Below, piece after piece: positions 18,515 to 25,813 of a stretch of DNA of 64,000 nt. Made by a program: the position numbers and the translations under genes. Origin of the DNA: CAWBRT01 sp963832365. GTDB lineage: Bacteria > Acidobacteriota > Terriglobia > Terriglobales > Acidobacteriaceae. The stretch spans positions 186,001 to 250,000 of the forward strand of contig CAWHUL010000015.1 in NCBI GenBank assembly GCA_963832365.1. Reading direction: 5' to 3'. Position 1 is the first letter of the stretch; each line of letters begins with the position of its first letter. The notes below the pieces were generated by a model. It ran no database searches. It had not been told where the DNA came from and worked only from the letters and a program-made list of their open reading frames with translations.

Positions 18515-19537
18515 TTAGGCGATACCCGCGAGGCGCCTTGCCTCCTCGATGACGACGTCTTCCTGCGTGGCAACGACCTTGCGCTCTCCCAGACGAAGCA
18601 CGAGCTGCCGCGGGTCGCAACCGTATTCCTGGGCCGCGCGTTTAATGGGCATGATGTACCCGCCATAAACACATGCATAGCCCATCAGGATGGCATCGTT
18701 ATCGACAACGGGCTTTGGTATCTTCGCCAAGATGGGATTGTTCTTAATTTCATCCTCAAGAACAGCTGCGGCGTCCAAGATACCGAACAGGTCAACATTC
18801 GTCTCGAACCCGCCCCGCTTCAGCGCTGCTATCACGGTTTCGCTTTGGGTGTTGCCGGCCCCGCCGCCCAGGCTCTTCAGGCTTCCATCCACATAGGTGG
18901 CTCCCGCATCGACAGCCGCCATTGAATTGCCGATCGCCAATCCAAGATTATTGTGCCCATGGAACCCTACCGGAATGCTTAGAGCCTCGCGCAGAGCATA
19001 AACGTATTCTTTGACTTGACTGGGCACGAGGTACCCTTGCGATTCCGCCAAGTTGACATACTGTGCGCCGTACGACTCCATCTTCTTCGCTTCCTCGACT
19101 ATGCGCTTCGGGGAAGCCATGCCAAACGAAACCAGGTAACCAACCGCGAACATACCTAATTTCCTGGCTAGTTGCATGTGCTGCTCGGTGACGTCCGCTT
19201 CGGTGGCATGGGATGCCACTCTTGCGACCGTGGCACCAAGATCAAAGGACAGTTGGAGGTCGTCCTTTGTGCCGAATCCGGGCAGCAGCATGATTGCCAC
19301 TTTCGCCTTCTTGACCGAAGACACGACGGAGGAGAGCAGTTGCTGGTAGGGGACGGCGGTCCGGCCGACATGAATAGAACTTCCTCCCACACCATCACCG
19401 TGACCGACTTCGATGATGTCGACGCCGGCGGCATCGAGGGCGGCCGCAACCTTGGCAACGATCTCGGGGGTAAATTGCTGACGGAGACTGTGGTTTCCAT
19501 CGCGAAGTGTCACATCCACAAAGGTGAGCTTAGACAT
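18515..19537 (-). CDS. mhpE: 4-hydroxy-2-oxovalerate aldolase
   Basis: A protein of 340 residues from the ATG at 19537, with GAAGGAAGG upstream. The HMG-CoA-lyase-like TIM barrel starts with FVDVTLRDGNHSLRQQFTP, has the metal motif GFHGHNNLGLAIGNS and ends with the partner-binding helical tail. The known reaction splits 4-hydroxy-2-oxopentanoate to pyruvate and acetaldehyde and channels acetaldehyde to the partner dehydrogenase. Its start overlaps the end of the dehydrogenase gene by eight bases. No other genes of aromatic meta-cleavage are in the window. Its role here may be to stabilise the dehydrogenase or to join acetaldehyde with pyruvate. It is the last gene of the sarD-islA operon. Confidence 0.88.
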   Translation of the reverse strand: MSKLTFVDVTLRDGNHSLRQQFTPEIVAKVAAALDAAGVDIIEVGHGDGVGGSSIHVGRTAVPYQQLLSSVVSSVKKAKVAIMLLPGFGTKDDLQLSFDLGATVARVASHATEADVTEQHMQLARKLGMFAVGYLVSFGMASPKRIVEEAKKMESYGAQYVNLAESQGYLVPSQVKEYVYALREALSIPVGFHGHNNLGLAIGNSMAAVDAGATYVDGSLKSLGGGAGNTQSETVIAALKRGGFETNVDLFGILDAAAVLEDEIKNNPILAKIPKPVVDNDAILMGYACVYGGYIMPIKRAAQEYGCDPRQLVLRLGERKVVATQEDVVIEEARRLAGIA

Positions 19538-20414
19538 TGGCTGCCTTCCTTCTATTCGAGGTCTCCGCATAGCGCTCGGCGACGTTAATTGCCGCGGCGG
19601 TGATGATGTCGAGGTTTCCGGCATAGGGTGGAAGATAATCGCCGGCGCCGGTCACTTCGTTGCAGACCGTAAAATGGTCGCCGTCGAGGAACGGCTCGAC
19701 CGTAACCTTGAAACCTGGCACATAAGACTTGAGCTTCTCGGCCATGGCCATAACCGACTCACGCACCTTCTTCTCGTCGGCCGGAAGGTCAACCACGGCA
19801 TAGATCGTGTTCCGCATGATAATCGGCGGATCCGCAGGGTTGATAACGATGATGCTCTTCGATTCTTTTGCGCCGCCGATTTCGCGAACGCTCCTTGCCG
19901 TGGTGCGCGTGAACTCATCAATATTCTGTCTGGTGCCTGGGCCCGCGCTGCGACTCGAGATTGTGGACACTGTTTCGGCATACAGGACAGGACAGACCCT
20001 ATTGATAGCAGCCACGATGGGCACCGAAGCTTGCGCCCCACATGACACCAAATTGACGTTGCACTCCGTGGAGTGCTCCTGGAGGTTCACCACCGGGATG
20101 ACACCTGGCCCCACCGCGGCAGGAGTCAAATCGACCGCGATAATGTTCGCTGCCTTGAGGCGTGGTGCGTTCGCGAGGTGAGCTCGCGCCGACGTTGCGT
20201 CAAACATCAACTTGATTTTGCTGTTGCGCAGAATGCCTTCGATCCCATCCGTGCAGGTTTCGAAACCAAGTTTGCGCGCAAGCGCCAAGCCCTCTGAGGC
20301 CGGATCGATACCTGCGACCAGTTGCAGTTCGAGCAGCGCGCTTCGTTGTACCTTGTACATGAGGTCCGTGCCGATATTACCGGACCCTAGGATTGCGACA
20401 GGCAACTTGACCAT
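19530..20414 (-). CDS. mhpF: Acetaldehyde dehydrogenase (acetylating)
   Basis: A protein of 294 residues. The Rossmann motif is LPVAILGSGNIGTDLMYKV, the catalytic Cys is in NLVSCGAQASVPIV, and the C-terminal region (GAGDYLPPYAGNLDIITAAA) is typical of MhpF/DmpF. The reaction is acetaldehyde + CoA + NAD to acetyl-CoA + NADH. In this operon the acetaldehyde would come from isethionate cleavage by the glycyl radical enzyme two genes upstream. That would make this the step that conserves the carbon as acetyl-CoA (inference from context). It is followed by its structural partner, the aldolase. The 137 bases before the start contain no gene. Confidence 0.9.
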   Translation of the reverse strand: MVKLPVAILGSGNIGTDLMYKVQRSALLELQLVAGIDPASEGLALARKLGFETCTDGIEGILRNSKIKLMFDATSARAHLANAPRLKAANIIAVDLTPAAVGPGVIPVVNLQEHSTECNVNLVSCGAQASVPIVAAINRVCPVLYAETVSTISSRSAGPGTRQNIDEFTRTTARSVREIGGAKESKSIIVINPADPPIIMRNTIYAVVDLPADEKKVRESVMAMAEKLKSYVPGFKVTVEPFLDGDHFTVCNEVTGAGDYLPPYAGNLDIITAAAINVAERYAETSNRRKAANV

Positions 20415-20551
20415 AGAATGCTTCCTTTAAATAGGTTGTGTCGTCGTGCAGTGGTAAGTACGGCACTAACCCAGGCAATTAGTTCGTTCCGGAGTGCAGT
20501 GGAACGGTCCACAACATGAGTGTTAACACGTTCGGTTGTCACCACTTCACT

Positions 20552-21520
20552 TCAAGCTTCACTCTTTGTCAACTTCTTTTCTGCTCCATTGCGGAAAGCC
20601 GAAAACTGCTTCGCCAGTTCCTTAACCGCCTTCTCCGTCGCGGGATTCAACACAGCCTCGCCAAAGGGATACTCACGGCCCAAATATTCGTACTTCGGAG
20701 TACCCAAGCGATGGTACGGCAGCACTTCGTAAGTCACTGCCGGCAGTCGCCTGAGGAGTTCAATGATGTTGGAAATATCTTCTACCGAATCATTGAAGCC
20801 GGGGATCAGCGGCGTCCGGACCACTATGGAAAGCTGCGGAAACGCCTTCACCAATTTGCGCAGATTACTAAGGATCAAGGTGTTGTCCACGCCCGTGAAT
20901 TCCTTGTGCCTGGCCGGGTCCACGCATTTGATGTCGAAGAAGATCGTATTGGAGAGTTCGGCGGCATCCTTTAAGACTTGCCAATCCACATGGCCGCAGG
21001 TTTCGATGGTGGTGTCGATTCTCCTCCGCTTCGCTTCGCGCAAGAGCGCGAGAGCAAATTCACTTTGCAGGAGCGGTTCACCGCCGCTGAGCGTCATTCC
21101 GCCGCCCGAACGTCCAAAAAAGACTCCGTCGGCTTCCACCGCCGCCATAACGTCGCTGACACTTCGGAGAGATCCGAAGACATGCAGCGCTTCGCTGGGG
21201 CACTCCTCGGTGCAGGCAAGACACATGTCGCAGCGCTGGCGGTCAATTTTGATCTTGCCATCTTCCGCCGAAGTAATAGCACCCGGGGAGCAGCCCTTAA
21301 TGCAGAAACCACACTCGCTGGTCCCAATACACTTATGCGCATTCAGGGCTAATTCCGGCTGAATGCGCTGAGATTCCGGATTGCTGCACCATTGGCAACG
21401 CAATGGACAGCCATTCAGAAATACCATGGTACGAATGCCTGGCCCGTCATGCAGCGTATACCGCTGAATGTTGAACACGTACCCGTATTGCCCTGGATCG
21501 AAACTTACACTTACACCCAT
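20552..21520 (-). CDS. islB: Glycyl-radical enzyme activase (isethionate sulfite-lyase activating enzyme)
   Basis: A protein of 322 residues. The radical-SAM motif is C38-x3-C42-x2-C45 (NGCPLRCQWCSNPE). Two inserted ferredoxin-type clusters follow: C64, C70, C73, C77 and C97, C100, C103, C107. The SAM-binding GGE is in MTLSGGEPLLQ. This layout is that of activases for glycyl radical eliminases, unlike pyruvate formate-lyase activase, which lacks the ferredoxin insert. It follows the lyase gene by 70 bases, with a strong hairpin between them, and would install the glycyl radical on that enzyme. The ribosome site is weak (AAAAAAG), in line with lower expression than the lyase. The specific name rests on the neighbour. 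Confidence 0.88.
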   Translation of the reverse strand: MGVSVSFDPGQYGYVFNIQRYTLHDGPGIRTMVFLNGCPLRCQWCSNPESQRIQPELALNAHKCIGTSECGFCIKGCSPGAITSAEDGKIKIDRQRCDMCLACTEECPSEALHVFGSLRSVSDVMAAVEADGVFFGRSGGGMTLSGGEPLLQSEFALALLREAKRRRIDTTIETCGHVDWQVLKDAAELSNTIFFDIKCVDPARHKEFTGVDNTLILSNLRKLVKAFPQLSIVVRTPLIPGFNDSVEDISNIIELLRRLPAVTYEVLPYHRLGTPKYEYLGREYPFGEAVLNPATEKAVKELAKQFSAFRNGAEKKLTKSEA

Positions 21521-21542
21521 AGTCTTTTTTCACAAAACCAAA

Positions 21543-21579
21543 ACCTAAGGGTCGCACCGTGAAAAGACGACCCTTAGGT
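21543..21579 (-). terminator. Attenuator-like hairpin between islA and islB
   Basis: ACCTAAGGGTCG (21543-21554) is perfectly complementary to CGACCCTTAGGT (21568-21579), with a 13-base loop. Read on the coding (minus) strand, the stem is followed by TTTTGGTTTTG, a broken U-tract. It probably causes partial termination or protects the 3' end of the islA message. Either would lower activase relative to lyase. Confidence 0.75.
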
Positions 21580-21590
21580 CACAAGTCACT

Positions 21591-24077
21591 TTAGAAGGTT
21601 GCGTGCTCGGTTCGCCCGATAATGTCATTTTGCAGGTCAGGCGACAGATCGACAAAGTACGCGCTGTAGCCGGCCACTCGCACTAGAAGGCTGCGATACT
21701 TGTCCGGATCCTTCTGCGCCGCCAGCAAAGTTCCCTTGTTAATAACGTTGAACTGCACATGCCATAGCTTCAGGTCGATCCACGTCCGCAGGAAGGACAC
21801 CAGTTTTTGTGTCCCCTCCTCGCCGACAACGCAGGAAGGACTGAGTTTGACGTTGAGCAACCGGGATGCCCGCTCGCGATAGTTGTAGTTCTTGGTTAAG
21901 TAGTTGGAAAGCAAGACCGCAGTCGGGCCATGCTTGTCGGCTCCTTGCGATGCCGACGACCCGTCGGCCAGCGGCGTGTATGCCTTCCGGCCATTGGGTG
22001 TAGCACTCACCACTCTGCCGAACGGTACATGCGAAGTGAAGGGCACGTATCTCAGGTCGAAGTGCACGCCCAGTTCAGCCGAATACTTTTTGGTGAATTT
22101 GAGCGCTTCCAGATCTATAGCTTTGCCGATGGAATCCGCATACGGATCGTTATTGCCGTAACTCGGAGCATGCATCAATAGCTGTCGAACGTACTCCTTG
22201 CCCTCGAAATCGCAATCGAGAGCGGAAATGATCTCCGCCAGCGACAGCTTTTTCGTTTCGAAAACCAGATGCTTCACCGCGGCCAGCGAATCAATGACAG
22301 TACCGTACCCGATAAACTCGAAATAACCCATATCGATGCCGCCCTCGATCACTGGGCTGTGCAGGTCTTTGCAGGTCTTCATGCAAAGGTCGTGCAAAGC
22401 GGAAGCCAGGGGCGAGGCGAAATGGTTGGGGCGGGAACGGATAATGATATGTTGCTGGATGAACGCGTGTTTCAGGAAGTTGGTCTGCTGCGCGCAGTAA
22501 GCCTTCCAAAAATCTTCCCAACTCTTGAAGTTGCGCGGATCACCGGTTTCGAGTCCGATGATCTCATCGCCGTAAATCTTCATCCGACCGTTACGCAGCG
22601 TCATTTCCAAAGCTGCGGCAAAGTTTATGTAAGCGCAGGGGCTGGTATAGGTATCACGATTGGGCATGCGGGCTTCGGTGCAGCCGGAGACGGCATAATC
22701 ATAGGCTTCTTCGAAGGTCGCTCCCTTGGAAACCAGCAGCGGAATGACTTCCTCGTCGTTGATGAGTTTCGGAAAACCGGAACCTTCTTTGATGGTTTCC
22801 GCCACTTCGTAAAAATACCGCTGCGGCGCCCGCGAATGCATTCGCGCCGCGAGGTCCGGATAGTTCAACGGAAATTCCCGTTTGGACTTGAGGAAAATGT
22901 AGGTTAAGTCGTTGGTAGCATCAGTTCCCGCCGGAGTTTGCCCGCCCACGGTCACCGCTTCCCAATGAGCATAGCCTTCATTGATCGCGCCGCCGGCCGG
23001 CGAAATGTAGAGATCGATGAACTGTGCCATGGCGACCCACATGCACTCCAGAAGCTCCGTCGCCTTTTCCGCTGTCACGCGGCCTTCCGCAACATCTTTC
23101 GCATAGAAAGGAAAGAGATACTGGTCCATGCGGCCGTTGGAAACAATCGTTCCCGTCTTCTGTTCAATGCGGGAGAACATCTGCACGAACCATTGGGACT
23201 GCATCGCCTCGTGGAACGTGCGGGCCGGATTCTCCGGTACCCACCGGCAATGTTCCGCAATGAGTTGCAGTTCCTGACGTCTCTGGGGATCGGATTCCCG
23301 CGCCGCCATATCCGCAGCCAGCTTGGCGTGACGGTTAGCCCAAAGGACAATGGCGTCACACACGATCACGATGGCTTGCAGGAACGGCGCTTTCTCCCGG
23401 TTATCGATGGGGCTCAAAGGATCCAGCGCGTCCAGCTTAGCCTTCGCCTCGGCCCGGATTGCCTTGAATCCTCGCTTCAATATCTTTTCGTAATCATGCA
23501 CCCATTGCAGCGTAGAGCGGAAAGATGCGGTCTCATTGACGATGAACCTGGATTGCAGAGGGTTCTGCGGATTACAAGTCAATCTTGTGGTGTCTTCCGG
23601 CAGCGCATTGGTCAGGTCTTCGTGAAACGTCTTGCCCTTCCAGTAGGGGGCAATCTTTTCGACGACCGTCTTGGCATCCTTCTCGGAAATGCCAAAAGGC
23701 GACTCCGTCCGCTGCGGCAACAGTTCAACCGCTACGTCAAGAAAGTCGCCATCCAGTTCCGGATACAGAATGCCGTAGCGTCCGCTGCAACCAGATCGTC
23801 CGACGAGCAATTGATGATCGTCAATATAGACCGAGATATGTTCCGCAATGTGCTTCAGCGCCTTGGCCCAGCGCAGGGTGAGGTGTTCGCCCTCGGTCTG
23901 GCGCATGGACTCGGTGAAAAGGGCGGCCCTTTCCACGTCGATTGTCGGGCGCGTGCCCTTGAACGAGTTCAAGATGGCAAAAGCTCTTTCTCGTCCTACG
24001 TAGCTTTGAATTCCCTGTTGATCTTCGAGCACTCGCTGCTCATGGGGCGATAGGACACAGCATTCCATCGTTGCCAT
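21591..24077 (-). CDS. islA: Isethionate sulfite-lyase, glycyl radical enzyme
   Basis: 828 residues from the ATG at 24077 (TAAGGAG spaced well), or 830 from a GTG at 24083. Counted from the GTG, the thiyl-radical motif is GCTE (C468, E470) and the glycyl-radical motif is RVAGYSAY (G805). The residues I recall as lining isethionate in published IseG/IslA structures are R189, Q193, W374, R678 and F682. All are present at these same numbers. The length also equals the 830 I recall for the family. The reaction is isethionate to sulfite and acetaldehyde, by a radical that oxygen destroys, so it marks anaerobic metabolism. It follows the sulfoacetaldehyde-reductase-like gene by 12 bases and precedes its activase. 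Choline, glycerol and propanediol eliminases share the fold but usually have GCVE. Confidence 0.9.
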   Translation of the reverse strand: MATMECCVLSPHEQRVLEDQQGIQSYVGRERAFAILNSFKGTRPTIDVERAALFTESMRQTEGEHLTLRWAKALKHIAEHISVYIDDHQLLVGRSGCSGRYGILYPELDGDFLDVAVELLPQRTESPFGISEKDAKTVVEKIAPYWKGKTFHEDLTNALPEDTTRLTCNPQNPLQSRFIVNETASFRSTLQWVHDYEKILKRGFKAIRAEAKAKLDALDPLSPIDNREKAPFLQAIVIVCDAIVLWANRHAKLAADMAARESDPQRRQELQLIAEHCRWVPENPARTFHEAMQSQWFVQMFSRIEQKTGTIVSNGRMDQYLFPFYAKDVAEGRVTAEKATELLECMWVAMAQFIDLYISPAGGAINEGYAHWEAVTVGGQTPAGTDATNDLTYIFLKSKREFPLNYPDLAARMHSRAPQRYFYEVAETIKEGSGFPKLINDEEVIPLLVSKGATFEEAYDYAVSGCTEARMPNRDTYTSPCAYINFAAALEMTLRNGRMKIYGDEIIGLETGDPRNFKSWEDFWKAYCAQQTNFLKHAFIQQHIIIRSRPNHFASPLASALHDLCMKTCKDLHSPVIEGGIDMGYFEFIGYGTVIDSLAAVKHLVFETKKLSLAEIISALDCDFEGKEYVRQLLMHAPSYGNNDPYADSIGKAIDLEALKFTKKYSAELGVHFDLRYVPFTSHVPFGRVVSATPNGRKAYTPLADGSSASQGADKHGPTAVLLSNYLTKNYNYRERASRLLNVKLSPSCVVGEEGTQKLVSFLRTWIDLKLWHVQFNVINKGTLLAAQKDPDKYRSLLVRVAGYSAYFVDLSPDLQNDIIGRTEHATF

Positions 24078-24089
24078 ATGCACTCCTTA

Positions 24090-25241
24090 CTAGTAGTTCG
24101 CTTGCAGAACCTTCTCGACATCCTCTTGGTTCGGCTTTCTGGGGTTGTTGCTGATCAGTCGCGTGGCTCCCATCGTCGCCTTGGCTAAGGCGGGGATAGC
24201 GTCCGTCGGCACGTTATAGTCGCTCAGTTTGTATGAAATACCCAGATCGTCCAGCAGCCCTTTTACGGCCTTAACGGCGAGGCGGGCGCCTTCGATATCC
24301 GGCATCCCGTCGGTGTTTTCTCCAAAAGCCTGCGCAATTTGTTTGAATTTCTCGGGAGCGGCTAGCAGATTGTATTCCATGACCCACGGGCAAATGAACG
24401 CCGTAAGCAGACCGTGAGGCAGATGAAAGCGCCCACCGATGGCGAGCGCAATGGCGTGGTCCAGTCCGTTCTGGGTGTTGGAAAACGCCATGCCGGCCAT
24501 GCAACTCGCATAGAGCATCTTCTCGCGTGCCTGACGATCGTCTCCGTTGGCATACGCTTTGCGGAGGTTCCCGGCAATCATTCGAATCGCCTGAAGATTA
24601 AGCGTGTCCGTAAAGACCGTCGCTCTGATGCCAGTGAAGGATTCAATGGCGTGAACCAGCGCATCCATGCCGGTCCGGGCAGTAATATGGGACGGCAAAC
24701 CCAGCGTCAGTTGCGGATCAAGAATCACGCAGCGGGCAAAGAGCTGCGGACTGACCACAGCCTTCTTCAAATTGTCCCGGCTGTCGGAAAGAACGCTGAT
24801 CGACGTTACTTCGCTGCCGGTGCCGGCCGTGGTGGGAATCAGAATCAATGGAACACCGGGGCTTGGGACCATGTCCATACCCAGGTAGTCGTAGATTGAT
24901 CCTGGATTTGTCAGCAGAATCGAGGTCGCTTTGGAGATGTCGAGAGAACTCCCCCCGCCAAGGCCGACAATCATGTCCGGTTGAAATGCCTTTGCCGCCT
25001 CGACACTCTTGATGACGACGTCGATGCTGGGGTCCGCCTCGACCTCGGCAAAGACCTGAAAAGGCAGCTGGGCCCGTTCAAGGATCTTTGTGACGGGCTC
25101 GAGAAGTCCGGCAGCCTTGACTCCCGGATCGGTGATCACCAGTATCTTGGACCCGCGGAGACGTTTGATCTCTCCCGCCAGTTCGTCCAAGCAGCCAAAT
25201 CCATAAACAATTCTGTTAATCGTATTGAATGATGAAAACAT
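24090..25241 (-). CDS. sarD: Iron-containing alcohol dehydrogenase, sulfoacetaldehyde reductase-like
   Basis: A protein of 383 residues from the ATG at 25241, preceded by GAGGAGCGGG. It is a group III metal-dependent alcohol dehydrogenase. The nucleotide loop is VGLGGGSSLDISKA, and the metal ligands are D193, H197 (GMDALVHAIES), H262 (GLDHAIA) and H276 (LPHGLL). SarD of Bilophila, which reduces sulfoacetaldehyde to isethionate, belongs to this family. Family membership alone would allow other aldehydes. The 12-base gap to the isethionate lyase gene and the aminotransferase in the same island make the SarD role the best reading. It opens the operon sarD-islA-islB-mhpF-mhpE. Confidence 0.8.
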   Translation of the reverse strand: MFSSFNTINRIVYGFGCLDELAGEIKRLRGSKILVITDPGVKAAGLLEPVTKILERAQLPFQVFAEVEADPSIDVVIKSVEAAKAFQPDMIVGLGGGSSLDISKATSILLTNPGSIYDYLGMDMVPSPGVPLILIPTTAGTGSEVTSISVLSDSRDNLKKAVVSPQLFARCVILDPQLTLGLPSHITARTGMDALVHAIESFTGIRATVFTDTLNLQAIRMIAGNLRKAYANGDDRQAREKMLYASCMAGMAFSNTQNGLDHAIALAIGGRFHLPHGLLTAFICPWVMEYNLLAAPEKFKQIAQAFGENTDGMPDIEGARLAVKAVKGLLDDLGISYKLSDYNVPTDAIPALAKATMGATRLISNNPRKPNQEDVEKVLQANY

Positions 25242-25473
25242 GTTCCCGCTCCTCACTACAATTAGGTGCCAGGTAACGAACTACCTTTTACAAGGCATAG
25301 CGCCGGAAAAATCTAACCCCTAGCTTATCGTAAGAGCCAGCCTGATTTCTTTTCACGCCTTGCACTGGTCGTGGTCTCGACCAATGCTTCAATAATAAGT
25401 ATTTCACCTTAGATTATGCACTACCGTCGCCGCTGCTTTTCTTGTCATAACCCGATGAATTACGCGTACATAG

Positions 25474-25489
25474 TGCACGTCAGATGCCA
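25474..25489 (-). promoter_or_regulatory. Candidate sigma-54 promoter for the sarD-islA operon
   Basis: On the minus strand the sequence is TGGCATCTGACGTGCA. GG and GC stand at the exact -24/-12 spacing; the consensus TGGCAC-N5-TTGC differs at two bases. Transcription would start near 25463, giving a leader of about 220 bases before sarD. The PAS-AAA-Fis activator gene lies just upstream. Confidence 0.45.
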
Positions 25490-25589
25490 TTTCCAATGCA
25501 GCTCCGCCCAACGCTGCGACCCACTTCTAAACCGGGAGTGCCATTCGTCTCCCGTCTCGAGCGGAGGGTGCCTTGATGACGGTAACGAC

Positions 25590-25616
25590 CCCTCCCCTGC
25601 GGCTTCGCCGGGAGGG
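25590..25616 (-). terminator. GC-rich hairpin downstream of the sigma-54 activator gene
   Basis: CCCTCCC (25590-25596) pairs with GGGAGGG (25610-25616), and an inner GGC-TTC-GCC stem fills the loop. It lies about 200 bases after the activator stop and upstream of the proposed sarD promoter, where a terminator would be expected. No U-run is present. The rest of 25242-25813 has no gene. Confidence 0.4.
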
Positions 25617-25765
25617 AACCCCTAATGTCGCTTGCTTTTGCGCTCGTCCTCACCCTCTATTCCGCTGTCCGCCAAAACAGGACAAATGCGGGTGCCGTCA
25701 TTGACGGGACTTCACCTCTCGGCGCTTAGGAGGTGGGACCTATCGCACCAAGGATCGTTCTTTTC

Positions 25766-25790
25766 TGTCTTAAAAGCAAGACATGTCTGA
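25766..25790. promoter_or_regulatory. Candidate activator-binding site upstream of sarD
   Basis: The dyad TGTCTT-N6-AAGACA (25766-25783) overlaps ACATGTCTGA (25781-25790). The same ten bases occur at 39293-39302 upstream of the aminotransferase operon. It lies about 300 bases before the proposed sarD -24/-12 element, a normal distance for a sigma-54 enhancer site. Confidence 0.35.
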
Positions 25791-25813
25791 TTTACTGGAA
25801 TGCGAAACAAACT

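Noticed and set aside
22938..24053. Long plus-strand frame (371 codons) across islA
   Set aside because: It is the antisense of a clearly conserved glycyl radical enzyme and has no family features of its own.
25258..25272. TGGCACCTAATTGTA on the minus strand just upstream of sarD as a sigma-54 promoter
   Set aside because: The -24 half is perfect, but the GC of the -12 half is missing at the right spacing. It would also start transcription almost at the ribosome site.
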